Shown: positions 54,211 through 63,720 of the stretch, in pieces | Layout: every line of letters starts with the position of its first letter | How positions within the stretch are numbered: the first letter of the stretch is position 1 | NCBI GenBank assembly: GCA_030747075.1 | Contig: JASLLL010000007.1 | Location: 45,048-109,047, forward strand | DNA: 64,000 nt | DNA from: Gemmatimonadota bacterium | GTDB taxonomy: Bacteria; ARS69 | Reading direction: 5' to 3' | Program-made: the position numbers and the translations under genes | The notes under the pieces: generated by a model | Told to the model about the DNA's origin: nothing | Database searches by the model: none | Seen by the model: only the letters and a program-made list of their open reading frames with translations

Positions 54211-55335
54211 TCATGCCACCACGCGTCGACGGCGCCCTCCGGTACGCGCCGAGATCGACAGCAGGATCCCCACTGCGCCCAGATTCATGACCATGGCCGA
54301 TCCCCCATAGCTAATGAAGGGAAGCGGCATACCCGCTGTCGGAACGAGTCCCAACACCACCAGGATATTCATCATCGCGACGAGCGCGACCATCATCGTC
54401 AACCCCAGTGCCAGAAACCTGCCGAACAGATCCGGTGCGCGATGGGCCACGCGAACCCCCCGCCACAGAAACATCGCGAACAGCGCGACAACCAGAACCG
54501 TCCCCACAAGTCCGAACTCCTCACCGAGGATCGCAAACACGAAGTCCGTGTGCGAGTCCGGAAGGAAGAACTCCGCCTGTCGCCCCTCTCCCGGCCCCAT
54601 TCCGATCAGCCCCCCCGACCCCAGGGCAACAAACGACTGATGGATCTGATAGCCGGCGTTCTGCGGGTCTCCCCCTTGGAGAAATGTGTTGAAACGCCGG
54701 GCAATGTGACTCTGCTGCGCTCCGAGGATCGCCACCACCGGGAGAACACATGCGCCGGATGCCATCATATGCGTAAGACGAGCCCCACCGAAGAAGAGCA
54801 TCGCGCCGGTCAGGAGTGAGATCGCAAGAACATTCCCATAGTTCGGTTGCTTCATGAGAAGCACGACAAAGACCCCGGCGACCGTACAGATCGGGGCGAA
54901 GCCGCGCCGATAGTCCCGGATGCGGCCTTCACCCTGGGAGAGAATGTGGGCGATGTAGACAACCAGTGCCATCTTCGCCAGTTCCGCTGGCTGCACCGCT
55001 GTGAAGCCAAGGTCGATCCAGCGAGTCGCACCCTTGCGAGTCACGGCCCACGGGAAGTCGGGTACGAGCGTCATCGCCAACAGCACGATGGAAGCTCCGA
55101 TCATCGGCATGGCCAGTCGGCGGGTTACGCGATAGTCGATCCTCGAGAAGAGGAACATCGTAATCAACCCGAGGCCCACCATGGACATGTGACGCAGGAA
55201 CATCGCGGTGCTGTTCCCGAAGTACCTCTGCGAAACCGGCGTGGTCGAAGAGAAAACTGCGGTGCTTCCGATAGCAAGCAGCACGAGCACGGTGCCGAAG
55301 AGCACGGGATCCCCCCCGGTGCCCCTAGCCTTCAT
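54211..55335 (-). CDS. ftsW: FtsW-type peptidoglycan polymerase (SEDS)
   Basis: This 374-residue protein has ten predicted helices. The SEDS loop GSGGLIGMGPGEGRQAEF precedes LPDSHTDFVFAILGEEFGLV, which carries the conserved Asp. It also has the VPTAGMPLPFISYGGSAM region before the last helix. It polymerises lipid II at the septum with FtsI. The frame overlaps murD by 11 bases. Confidence 0.95.
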   Translation of the reverse strand: MKARGTGGDPVLFGTVLVLLAIGSTAVFSSTTPVSQRYFGNSTAMFLRHMSMVGLGLITMFLFSRIDYRVTRRLAMPMIGASIVLLAMTLVPDFPWAVTRKGATRWIDLGFTAVQPAELAKMALVVYIAHILSQGEGRIRDYRRGFAPICTVAGVFVVLLMKQPNYGNVLAISLLTGAMLFFGGARLTHMMASGACVLPVVAILGAQQSHIARRFNTFLQGGDPQNAGYQIHQSFVALGSGGLIGMGPGEGRQAEFFLPDSHTDFVFAILGEEFGLVGTVLVVALFAMFLWRGVRVAHRAPDLFGRFLALGLTMMVALVAMMNILVVLGLVPTAGMPLPFISYGGSAMVMNLGAVGILLSISARTGGRRRRVVA

Positions 55336-56746
55336 AGGTCTCCTCCTTGCGGCCTGAACCGCCGGTCAGTTGCCGGACAAGATCCCTGAAGGTCTCGCCT
55401 CGATGAGCGTAGTGGTCAAACTGATCAAAGCTCGCGCATCCGGGTGACAGCAATACTCGGTCGCCCGGTTGTGCGAGGGCCGCCGCCTGCGCGACGGCCT
55501 TCTCCAGCGTCCCCGAGCGCACCAGATCCGTGGCTCCGCGGAATGCGTCCTCCAGCAGCGAGCTGTCTTCCCCGATCAGAAAGACGGCGCGCGCGCCTTT
55601 TCCCACCGACTCTCTCACGCTCCGGAAGTCGCAGCCTTTGGCAACCCCTCCGGCGATCAGAATGGTCGGCACCTCTGCCTCCAGCGCCTTGGCGAGGCTT
55701 CCCGGGTTCGTGCTCTTCGAGTCGTTCACCCATTCGACGCCTCCGAGGGTCGCCACGGTCTCCATGCGATGCGGGAGCCCCCGAAACTCCCGCGCGCCGT
55801 CCGAGATGGCGTCCGCGGAGAGCCCGATGACCCGCGCTGCCAGAGACGCCGCCAGGAGGTTCTCCAGATTGTGCCCGCCGGGAAGATGCCACTCTGAAAG
55901 GGCGAAGACCGGGTCGGTCGCCCCGTCGGCACCCACCAGAGTAATCCGACCGTCCCGGATGAATGCCCCCGGCCCCGTGAAAGGATGCCGCCGGAAAAGG
56001 CGCGTCTGCGCCGGGAGCGTTGCGGCCCAGTCCGCAAGCACGGGATCGTCGCCGTTTAGAATGGCCACATCGCGCGGCTTCTGGTTTGCGAAGAGTCGCC
56101 GCTTCGACGCCGTGTAATGCTCGCTGTTGCCGTGCCAGTCGAAGTGGTCTTCGCCGAGGTTCAGGAGAACCGCCACATCCGGGCGAAACTCCTCGCAGGT
56201 GGCCAGCTGGAAGCTCGACACCTCCGCCACGACAAGGTCCCACTCTTCCCCGGCCAGCGAAGAGAGCGGCGTACCGACATTCCCTGCCACCGCGGTTCGT
56301 TGCCCGGCTGCCCGTCCCATGGCACCCAGCAGTTCCACGGTGGTGGTCTTGCCGTTCGTGCCGGTCACCGCGATCATCGGCGCGTCCAGAAACCACCAGC
56401 CCAGCTCGAGTTCGCTGCGCACCGGCAGTCCGTTTGCCCGAGCCTCGTCTAAGACGGGATTGCCGGGAGGGACACCCGGGCTTGCGATCACGAGATCCGC
56501 CCCCCGGAGCACTTCGGGACAATCCCCGCCGAGCCAGCCGTCGCCTCCGGGAATGCCTTCGCCCGAAACACCGAGTTCCGCCGCGCACCCCTGATCCGTC
56601 ACGCGCACCTTTGCGCCCGCCCGCTGGAGAAGAGCGGCCGCCGCCTTTCCGCTTCGGCCATACCCGAGCACCACGACCACGGCGTTCTCCAGGCAGGGCC
56701 CTCTTGCATTCAGCAGAGTCCGCGCGATGCCCGCTTCCCCTTTCAT
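55325..56746 (-). CDS. murD: UDP-N-acetylmuramoyl-L-alanine--D-glutamate ligase
   Basis: ATG at 56746 overlaps the mraY stop as ATGA; upstream codons in frame are noise. The 473-residue ligase has an N-terminal Rossmann part (VVVVLGYGRSGKAAAALLQR), ATP loop VTGTNGKTTTVELLGAMG, the LNLGEDHFDWHGNSEHYTAS segment and GGVEWVNDSKSTNPGSLAKA, which is typical of MurD. It adds D-Glu to UDP-MurNAc-L-Ala. Confidence 0.96.
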   Translation of the reverse strand: MKGEAGIARTLLNARGPCLENAVVVVLGYGRSGKAAAALLQRAGAKVRVTDQGCAAELGVSGEGIPGGDGWLGGDCPEVLRGADLVIASPGVPPGNPVLDEARANGLPVRSELELGWWFLDAPMIAVTGTNGKTTTVELLGAMGRAAGQRTAVAGNVGTPLSSLAGEEWDLVVAEVSSFQLATCEEFRPDVAVLLNLGEDHFDWHGNSEHYTASKRRLFANQKPRDVAILNGDDPVLADWAATLPAQTRLFRRHPFTGPGAFIRDGRITLVGADGATDPVFALSEWHLPGGHNLENLLAASLAARVIGLSADAISDGAREFRGLPHRMETVATLGGVEWVNDSKSTNPGSLAKALEAEVPTILIAGGVAKGCDFRSVRESVGKGARAVFLIGEDSSLLEDAFRGATDLVRSGTLEKAVAQAAALAQPGDRVLLSPGCASFDQFDHYAHRGETFRDLVRQLTGGSGRKEETYEG

Positions 56747-57828
56747 CTCAACTTCAGCGTGGACAGCGACAGCAGCGCAAGAAGCCCCGCCACGATCCAG
56801 AATCGAACCACGACCTTGTTCTCCGCCCACCCCATCAACTCAAAGTGATGGTGAATGGGGGCCATGCGGAAGATCCGCTTCCCGCGGATCTTGAACGATG
56901 CCACCTGGAGAATCACGGAGACCGCCTCGAGCACGAAGAGACCCCCCACCATGGCCAGAATCAGCTCCATCTTGAGGAGGATGGCCACGGTTCCCAGTGC
57001 CCCTCCCAGCGCGAGTGACCCTGTGTCCCCCATGAAGACTTCCGCAGGGTGCGCGTTGTACCAGAGGAAGCCGAGCGCGGCGCCCAGCATGGACGCACAG
57101 AAGACCGCCAGTTCGCCGCTTCCCTGCAGATACGGGATCTTCAGGTATTCGGAGAACCCTGCGTGCCCGGACACATAGGACAAGCCTGCGAAGGCCAGCG
57201 CCGCAAAGACCATGACGCCGATCGCCAGTCCGTCCAGGCCGTCGGTCAGATTCACCGCATTGGATGTCCCGGCGATGACCAGAATCACAAACGGAATGTA
57301 CGCCCAGCCCAGATCGATCAGCGTCTCCTTGAGGAAAGGGACCGTGGTCTGTGTCGCAAGATTCGGATCCTCCGGGTACGCCACGAGAATCGCCCCCACG
57401 ATCAGTCCCAGCGAAACCTGCCCGGCAATCTTCGCACGGCCGACCAGCCCGCGAGGGTGGCCGCGAACGACCTGCAGGTAATCGTCGAGGAAGCCGATGG
57501 CACCCATCCAGAGTGTGGCAAACAGTGCAATGCGAACCTGCGGGCATCTCATGTCCGCCCAGAGAACCGTGGGAAGTACGATGGCGGCCAGAATCAGGAG
57601 ACCGCCCATGGTCGGAGTCCCGGTCTTGGTCTGATGCGCCGTCGGGCCCTCGTCCCGGACGCGCTTGAGAACTCCACGGTTGCGGAGTTTCGCGATCACC
57701 CACGGCCCCAGCACCACCGATAGCGTGAACGCCGTCAGCGCCGCATAGGCAGCCCGAAAGGTAATGTACCGAAACACATTGAAGACGAAGAGCTGGTCGC
57801 GAAGCGGATAGAGAAGCTCATACAGCAT
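56743..57828 (-). CDS. mraY: Phospho-N-acetylmuramoyl-pentapeptide-transferase
   Basis: The 361-residue membrane enzyme has about ten helices. The marks are RDEGPTAHQTKTGTPTMGGL, FLDDYLQVVRGHPRGLVGRA with the Mg-binding Asp residues, AVNLTDGLDGLAIGVMV, and the PIHHHFELMGWAENKVVVRF motif near the end. It makes lipid I. It overlaps murF by 11 bases and murD by 4. Confidence 0.97.
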   Translation of the reverse strand: MLYELLYPLRDQLFVFNVFRYITFRAAYAALTAFTLSVVLGPWVIAKLRNRGVLKRVRDEGPTAHQTKTGTPTMGGLLILAAIVLPTVLWADMRCPQVRIALFATLWMGAIGFLDDYLQVVRGHPRGLVGRAKIAGQVSLGLIVGAILVAYPEDPNLATQTTVPFLKETLIDLGWAYIPFVILVIAGTSNAVNLTDGLDGLAIGVMVFAALAFAGLSYVSGHAGFSEYLKIPYLQGSGELAVFCASMLGAALGFLWYNAHPAEVFMGDTGSLALGGALGTVAILLKMELILAMVGGLFVLEAVSVILQVASFKIRGKRIFRMAPIHHHFELMGWAENKVVVRFWIVAGLLALLSLSTLKLR

Positions 57829-59209
57829 GATCTTCTCCGCACCGACGCGAGATCAGCTCGTCCACGACGATCTCCAACCCCATGCCGCGTGAACCCTTGA
57901 CCAGAACGGCGTCCCCCGGACCGACCCATTCGCCCAATGTCCGAGCCGCCGAGTCCGCATCCGACGCGGCGAGAATCTCCGGACGGGTGGACTTCCCGCC
58001 CTCGGCATGCGCCGCATGGAGCGCATCCCCCACGAGGATCGCGAAGTCGGGCCCCGTACTCTTCAGGTGCTCCATGAGTTCAGCGTGCAGCGAGGCGGAC
58101 TCCCCGCCAAGTTCCAGCATGTCTCCGAGAACGACGGCCTTCCGTCCGACTGTTTCCAGTCCGGCGAACCAGTCGAGAGCGGCCACGGCAGACCGGGGGT
58201 TTGAGTTGTAGGAGTCGTCTACAAGCAAGGCCCCGCCCACCTCGCGAACCGACAACCGGCCCGGGACCCCTTCGAATGTGGCCAGCGCCTCCAGCCCTCG
58301 CGAAATGGGAACCCCGTGGGCTTCACCCAGAGCAAGCGCAAAGAGCGCGTTTCGCACCTGATGGGGGCCGGGGACCATCAGCGAACCCTCGTGACCGCCC
58401 GACACACGAAAACGCGTGCCCGCTGTTCCCACCGGAATGAGGTTCTTCGCACGAAGATCGTTCCCCAGGTCGAACCCGACTCGCACGACATGGCGGCTCG
58501 CGCGGGACGCGGCCTCCGCCAGATGGAGATCGTCGCCATCCACCACGCAGATGCCCTCGGCGGGCACTGCCGCGAACAGCGCGAGTTTCTCGCCAAGGAC
58601 ACCCTCTACCGACCCGAACCCGTCCAGATGCGCGGGCGCGACATTGGTCAGCGCCGCCGCCGTAGGGCGCGCGATCCCTGCCAGACGAGCGATCTCCCCC
58701 GGGCGGGATGCGGCCAGTTCCAGGACGACAGCGTCCGGAGTTCCCTCGATTTCGAGAAGGGTGCGCGACAGCCCTTCGACCGTGTTGAAGTTGCCGGGAG
58801 ATCGTTCCACCCGGCCGACCCCCGAAAGAACCAGCGCCGTCATCTCCTTCACGCTGGTCTTCCCGACAGATCCCGTAATCCCGATGACCGGACAATCCCA
58901 TGCGTCACGCACGGAGGCCGCCAGCATGGAGAGCGCGTCCAACGGCTCCGCATGGCGAATCACCGCAGAGCCTCGCGGGAGCGCGCCCGACCATCCGGAG
59001 CGCACCACCACGACGGAACAGCCGGACCCGAAGGCTCCCGGGACGAAGTCCTCGCCCCGGAAACTGGCACCATCGAGAGCGAAGAACACATCGCCCGTCC
59101 GGGCCACCCGGCTGTCCGTCGTGACGGCGCCCACGCGTACGCCCCCTTCCCCTTCCAGCGTCCCACCCGTGATCCGCGCGACTTCCGCCGCAGTCCAGCG
59201 CCCCACCAT
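57818..59209 (-). CDS. murF: UDP-N-acetylmuramoyl-tripeptide--D-alanyl-D-alanine ligase
   Basis: Three starts are near: GTG 59224 (GTGA overlap with murE), ATG 59209, and GTG 59206 with GGAGG 5 bases upstream. ATG is used here, and the choice changes only 1-5 residues. The roughly 463-residue ligase has MVGRWTAAEVARITGGTLEG, VTTDSRVARTGDVFFALDG, ATP loop GITGSVGKTSVKEMTAL and VDDSYNSNPRSAVAALDW. It finishes the stem pentapeptide. Confidence 0.95.
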   Translation of the reverse strand: MVGRWTAAEVARITGGTLEGEGGVRVGAVTTDSRVARTGDVFFALDGASFRGEDFVPGAFGSGCSVVVVRSGWSGALPRGSAVIRHAEPLDALSMLAASVRDAWDCPVIGITGSVGKTSVKEMTALVLSGVGRVERSPGNFNTVEGLSRTLLEIEGTPDAVVLELAASRPGEIARLAGIARPTAAALTNVAPAHLDGFGSVEGVLGEKLALFAAVPAEGICVVDGDDLHLAEAASRASRHVVRVGFDLGNDLRAKNLIPVGTAGTRFRVSGGHEGSLMVPGPHQVRNALFALALGEAHGVPISRGLEALATFEGVPGRLSVREVGGALLVDDSYNSNPRSAVAALDWFAGLETVGRKAVVLGDMLELGGESASLHAELMEHLKSTGPDFAILVGDALHAAHAEGGKSTRPEILAASDADSAARTLGEWVGPGDAVLVKGSRGMGLEIVVDELISRRCGEDHAV

Positions 59210-59220
59210 GACCTCCGGCG

Positions 59221-60753
59221 TCACTGTGGCTTGTCCACGGAAGCGGCAGCCGCCGCCAGAATCTCCCGTTCGGGGAAGGGGTGGTCGATGCCTGCGACGG
59301 ACTGAACCGTCTCGTGGCCTTTCCCGACGGCCAGCACGACATCTCCCTCGTCGGCGAGCGTGACCGCCCGCAGAAGCGCCTCCTCCCGATCCGGCACCAC
59401 CTCCACCCGCTCCCTGCGACACCCCTCCCCCATCATCTGCGCAATGATCTCGTCGGGATCTTCGTTTCGCGGGTTGTCCGCCGTGAAGATGGCCACATCC
59501 GCCAGCGTCGAGGCCAGTTCCCCCATGACCGGACGCTTGGACGAATCACGATCGCCGCCGCATCCCAGGACCACGAGAACACGCCCCCGCGCGATCCGGC
59601 GAGCCACCTCCAGCGCAAGCCGAAGCCCATCCGGCGTGTGAGCATAGTCCACGAAAGCGTCAAAGCGCCCGGTGTGAACACGCTCGAATCGCCCGGAAGG
59701 AAGTTCCGCCTGCTCAAGGCCGCGCACCGTATCCGCCAGCGAGATCCCCATCCCATGGGCCAGCGCCGCCGCCGCCAGGGCGTTTTCGATATTGTGCAAT
59801 CCCGGCAACCCAATCCGGGTGTCCGCGGATCCCGCCGGAGTGGTGAGGCAAAACGCACTGCCCGAACCGGTCGAACGGACCCCGTGGGCGGTCACATCCC
59901 CATCACCACCACCCGTCGAGAAGAGGAGGACCTCTTCTACCCCGTCCCGGATACGATCCGCCCAGGGGTCGTTCGCATTGATGACTGCCCGCGGACCACC
60001 GGGGCCCGATCCGGGCGCCAGGAGTTCGCGGAACAGGCGCGCCTTGGAGCGCCCGTACGCGTCCATGTCTCCGTGCCAGTCCAGGTGCTCCGGCGAGAGG
60101 TTGAGAAACGCCGCTCCCGCAAAGGACATGCCGTCAACGCGACGAAGGTCCAGAGCATGGGACGAGACCTCCAGCGCCGCCATGCTCGCACCCTGTTCCA
60201 CCGCGTCCGACAGGGCCGCCTGAAGATCCGGTGCCTCCGGAGTGGTCCGAGCCTGCGGGGAGACACCTGCGGGAAGGCTGGTTCCGAGCGTCCCGATCAT
60301 CGCGGGCTTCCGACCGGCCACACTCCCGATCGACCGCAGCAGATAGACCGTGGTGGTCTTGCCGTTCGTCCCGGTGACGCCGATCACGGGAAGTCGATCC
60401 GCAGGATGCCCCCACGCCCTTGCAGCAAGCATCGCCACCGCGAGACGCGGTTCGTCCGCCTCGACCCATCCGAGGTCGGTGCGATCCGGAGCGGCCACAC
60501 CGCTGGCAACCACCACGGCGGATGCCCCGCGCTCTCTGGCATCTTCCAGGTAGGCGACCCCGTCCGCGTGCTGTCCCCGCAAGGCCACGAAGACATCGCC
60601 CGGTGTGATCTTCCGGGAATCAAGCTGCACTCGTCTCACCGGCAGGTGGCCGCCGCGCAGAACGCGCATCCCGTCCAGACCGCCCACGAGGTCGCTCAGG
60701 GTACGGCCCGTCGTTCGCCTTCGGCGTTCACTCATCGCCGCCGCGAAGATCAT
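59221..60753 (-). CDS. murE: UDP-MurNAc-L-Ala-D-Glu:meso-DAP ligase
   Basis: ATG at 60753 overlaps the ftsI stop as ATGA. The 510-residue ligase has RRVQLDSRKITPGDVFVALR, ATP loop VTGTNGKTTTVYLLRSI, and TADNPRNEDPDEIIAQM. The DNPR motif in that segment is the meso-diaminopimelate selector, so the wall is DAP type, as expected of a diderm. GKGHETVQ closes the fold. Confidence 0.96.
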   Translation of the reverse strand: MIFAAAMSERRRRTTGRTLSDLVGGLDGMRVLRGGHLPVRRVQLDSRKITPGDVFVALRGQHADGVAYLEDARERGASAVVVASGVAAPDRTDLGWVEADEPRLAVAMLAARAWGHPADRLPVIGVTGTNGKTTTVYLLRSIGSVAGRKPAMIGTLGTSLPAGVSPQARTTPEAPDLQAALSDAVEQGASMAALEVSSHALDLRRVDGMSFAGAAFLNLSPEHLDWHGDMDAYGRSKARLFRELLAPGSGPGGPRAVINANDPWADRIRDGVEEVLLFSTGGGDGDVTAHGVRSTGSGSAFCLTTPAGSADTRIGLPGLHNIENALAAAALAHGMGISLADTVRGLEQAELPSGRFERVHTGRFDAFVDYAHTPDGLRLALEVARRIARGRVLVVLGCGGDRDSSKRPVMGELASTLADVAIFTADNPRNEDPDEIIAQMMGEGCRRERVEVVPDREEALLRAVTLADEGDVVLAVGKGHETVQSVAGIDHPFPEREILAAAAASVDKPQ

Positions 60754-62324
60754 CCGGCCTTCTCCTCTTCCGGGTTGGAGAGGACCGTTGCGAGTTCGCC
60801 CGGTTGCCGCAAAGCCAGAATGCTGCCCTCCACCACCCGCCGGAAACAGGGGGCCGCAATGCTTCCGCCGTACCCCACCCCGCGCGGCGCTTCCACCATG
60901 ATCGCGCCGACAAGCGTCGGCCGCTCCGCCGGGAGGTATCCCACGAACGATGCAATGTGGCGGCGCGGGTCGTAGCGACCGGTGCGCGGGTCCACATACT
61001 GCGCCGTTCCCGTCTTCCCGCAGACACGAAGACCGGGGATCGCGGCCTCTGTCCCGGTGCCTTCGCAGACCACGGCGGCCAGCATGGCGGTGAGGCTCTC
61101 GGCAGTGGATCGCGAAATCACACGGCGTACAGCGCGGGGGCGGAAAGACCGCACCAGCGAACCATTCGGCGCCCGCACCTCTCGAACGATCCGGGGCTTC
61201 ATGAGGAGCCCGCCATTCGCGATGGAGGAGTATGCGCAAGCCAGCTGGACCATGGTGACGGAGACTTCCTGCCCGATGGCGATCGACTCCAGGGAGCGAC
61301 CCGACCAGTCTGCCGGGCGGCGAAGCGTGCCACTGACCTCGCCCGGAAGATCAATCCCCGTGATGCAGCCGAACCCGAACGCCCGCGCATACTCGTAGAG
61401 GCGATTGCGGCCGACCCGTCGCGCCAGGCGTGCCGTTGCGGTATTGATCGACTGCGCGATTGTCTCTTCGACCGTCACCCAGCCATAGTCCTCCTTGTCG
61501 TGAAGAGGGCTTCCTCCCGCAAGGCTCATTTCCAGCGAGGATTCCAGCAGCGTCGAAGGAGTCGCAAGGCCCTCTTCCAGCGCGGCCGCCACCGTCACCA
61601 CCTTGAAGGTGGACCCCGGCTCGTTCCGATCGGTAACGATGCGGTTTCTGCGCGCACCCCACTCTGATGCAGCATAGCGACCCGGGTCGAAACCGGGCCA
61701 GCAGCCCATCGCAAGGATGTCTCCGGTACGCGGGTCCATGAACAGGCCCGAAGCGGAACGGGCACCGGTCCTCTCAACGGTCCGACGCAGTTCTCTCTCC
61801 AGAACAGACTGGGTGGTGGTATCGAGCGTCAGGTGCAGCGTCGCGCCGTCCTTCGGATCCTGGACGGTGCCCCACGATGCGGAGAACTTGAGACCCCTTC
61901 CGTCCCTGCCCACTGTTCGCTCGCCGGGGATACCGCGCACAAGCTCGTCGAAGCGCTCTTCCAGGCCTTCGGCACCGCGACCATCCGCCATGCAGAACCC
62001 CACGACATGGGCCCCGGTGGTCCCTTCGGGATAGAGGCGGGAAGGCTCCGTTCGCTCACGAAGATTGCCCGGCAGCGTGATGGCAAGCGGGGTGCCTTCG
62101 CGGTCGAGGATGGCTCCACGAGCCGCGGGCAGTTGCTGGCGATGCTCCTGTTGCCTTCTGGCTTCATCCTTCAGGGAGCGCGCCTGGATCACCTGCACCT
62201 GAACAAGGCGAGCCACGACCACCATGCCCACAATGCCTGCCAGGACCAATCCGAGAACAACGCGGGACTCAAACCGACCTGCCGCTCTCCGCTTCCCAGC
62301 CACCGCCGCCCCCTTCCGCGACAC
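60750..62324 (-). CDS. ftsI: Penicillin-binding protein 3 (FtsI), septal transpeptidase
   Basis: The 524-residue protein has a short basic N-terminus, a helix (about 21-40) and a dimer/pedestal domain starting LPAARGAILDREGTPLAIT. The transpeptidase has Ser238 in EPGSTFK, S292-I-N, and K436-T-G. No C-terminal PASTA domain is present. It cross-links septal peptidoglycan with FtsW. It follows the ftsL gene by 4 bases. Confidence 0.96.
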   Translation of the reverse strand: MSRKGAAVAGKRRAAGRFESRVVLGLVLAGIVGMVVVARLVQVQVIQARSLKDEARRQQEHRQQLPAARGAILDREGTPLAITLPGNLRERTEPSRLYPEGTTGAHVVGFCMADGRGAEGLEERFDELVRGIPGERTVGRDGRGLKFSASWGTVQDPKDGATLHLTLDTTTQSVLERELRRTVERTGARSASGLFMDPRTGDILAMGCWPGFDPGRYAASEWGARRNRIVTDRNEPGSTFKVVTVAAALEEGLATPSTLLESSLEMSLAGGSPLHDKEDYGWVTVEETIAQSINTATARLARRVGRNRLYEYARAFGFGCITGIDLPGEVSGTLRRPADWSGRSLESIAIGQEVSVTMVQLACAYSSIANGGLLMKPRIVREVRAPNGSLVRSFRPRAVRRVISRSTAESLTAMLAAVVCEGTGTEAAIPGLRVCGKTGTAQYVDPRTGRYDPRRHIASFVGYLPAERPTLVGAIMVEAPRGVGYGGSIAAPCFRRVVEGSILALRQPGELATVLSNPEEEKAG

Positions 62325-62328
62325 TCCC

Positions 62329-62682
62329 TCAGCCTGCCTCCCCGCTCACGGAGATCCAGACAACGTCTCCCCACGCCGGAGCCGAAAGCCCCAGACGCCG
62401 GTCGGCCAGCGGTGCAATCCTCTCCCAGGTGGACAACCTCGAACGCGCTCCCTCCAGACGCAGGAGCGTGCGTTCCATGGACTCCCGTCGTGAAACGAGG
62501 CCGTCACGCTCACGAAGAGCTTCGGAGAGCCGGAGGCGCTCCCACACACAAGAGAAGAGGAGCGGGACGCCGACGACCAGTACGACGACACCCCCCACAA
62601 CCCGCCGACGATCTCTCCTCCGCCGTCGCGATGTGGCCGCGGCCTGTCCCGCCCTCTCCGCGCTGTTCGTATTCGGACTCAA
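62329..62682 (-). CDS. ftsL: FtsL-like division protein
   Basis: This 117-residue bitopic protein has a basic start (TSRRRRRDRRR), one helix (about 28-46, VVGGVVVLVVGVPLLFSCVW) and a coiled-coil segment (LRLSEALRERDGLVSRRESM). Sequence is weak, as usual for FtsL, so the assignment rests on size, topology and the place between rsmH and ftsI. It overlaps rsmH by 4 bases. Confidence 0.8.
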   Translation of the reverse strand: MSPNTNSAERAGQAAATSRRRRRDRRRVVGGVVVLVVGVPLLFSCVWERLRLSEALRERDGLVSRRESMERTLLRLEGARSRLSTWERIAPLADRRLGLSAPAWGDVVWISVSGEAG

Positions 62683-63632
62683 CAGCTCTCTCCCGCATCC
62701 GGAAGGCGCTCGGCCGCCCGGAGTTTCGCGCTTCGCGAACGGGGGTTCTTTTCCCGTTCAGAACTCGACGCCACCACCGCCCGGCGCGTCAGAACCTGCA
62801 GCCACGCTCGATCTCCTCCGCATCTGCAAAGCGGAGACTCCGGCGGACACTCACAGGCCCGGGCCGCGTCCCGGAATGCCCGCTTCACGCGGCGATCCTC
62901 CAGGCTGTGAAAACTGATGGCCGCGACTCTCCCCCCCGGTGCCAGTACGCTCTGTAGACCGTCCAGCAGGCAGTCGAGTTGACCCAGTTCATCATTGACC
63001 GCAATCCGCAACGCCTGGAAGACACGCGCCGCCGACTTGGAGCGCCCATCCGGCCGACGCCCTGCAACACCCTCCAGGACCCGACGAAGGTCGGTCGTGG
63101 TCTCCATCGCGTCCCGATCCCGCGCCTCCAGAATGGCCCGCGCCACGCGCGGCGCCCGAGGCTCTTCTCCGAACTGCCGGAGGATCCGAATGAGCGCCTC
63201 CGGGTCCAGTTCGCTCAAGAACTCCCGGGCGGAGTGCCCCGAGGTCGGGTCGAATCGCATATCGAGCGGCCCGTCGCGCCGAGTGCTGAAGCCCCGTCCC
63301 GGGTCGTCGATCTGAGGTGAGCTGACCCCGAGATCCAGCAGGAGTCCGTCCACCGGTCCCCCGGCCCATTCGTGAGCAAGGCGCGGAAGGTCCGCATACG
63401 ATCCGTGCACGACCTGCGCGCGATCCCCGAATCCGGAGAACCGCCGTCGGACGAACTCCACGGCAGCGGGATCCCGGTCCACGGCAAGAAGGTGGATGTC
63501 CGGCCTTCTACGAAGCAACTCCAGGGAGTGGCCGGCGTGCCCCACCGTCCCGTCAACGACGCGTCTTGCGCTTGGCGCAGCCCAGAGGTCCACCGCTTGG
63601 TCCAGAAGGACCGGTTCGTGGCGGAAATCCAT
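62679..63632 (-). CDS. rsmH: 16S rRNA (cytosine1402-N4)-methyltransferase
   Basis: ATG at 63632 preceded by GAGGGGG gives the classic start MDFRHEPVLLDQAVDLW and a normal 317-residue length; earlier in-frame ATGs are less likely. SAM-binding parts are VVDGTVGHAGHSLELLRRRP and LLAVDRDPAAVEFV. LLLDLGVSSPQIDDPGRGFS and AISFHSLEDRRVKRAFRD are further RsmH signatures. It methylates C1402 of 16S rRNA. Confidence 0.96.
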   Translation of the reverse strand: MDFRHEPVLLDQAVDLWAAPSARRVVDGTVGHAGHSLELLRRRPDIHLLAVDRDPAAVEFVRRRFSGFGDRAQVVHGSYADLPRLAHEWAGGPVDGLLLDLGVSSPQIDDPGRGFSTRRDGPLDMRFDPTSGHSAREFLSELDPEALIRILRQFGEEPRAPRVARAILEARDRDAMETTTDLRRVLEGVAGRRPDGRSKSAARVFQALRIAVNDELGQLDCLLDGLQSVLAPGGRVAAISFHSLEDRRVKRAFRDAARACECPPESPLCRCGGDRAWLQVLTRRAVVASSSEREKNPRSRSAKLRAAERLPDAGESC

Positions 63633-63720
63633 GGGCCCCCTCTTCATTCGTCGCGTCATCTCAGGAACCGGCAGTCCCCTCGCCTCACACCTCACCACGA
63701 CACCACCGGCCACCTCTCCC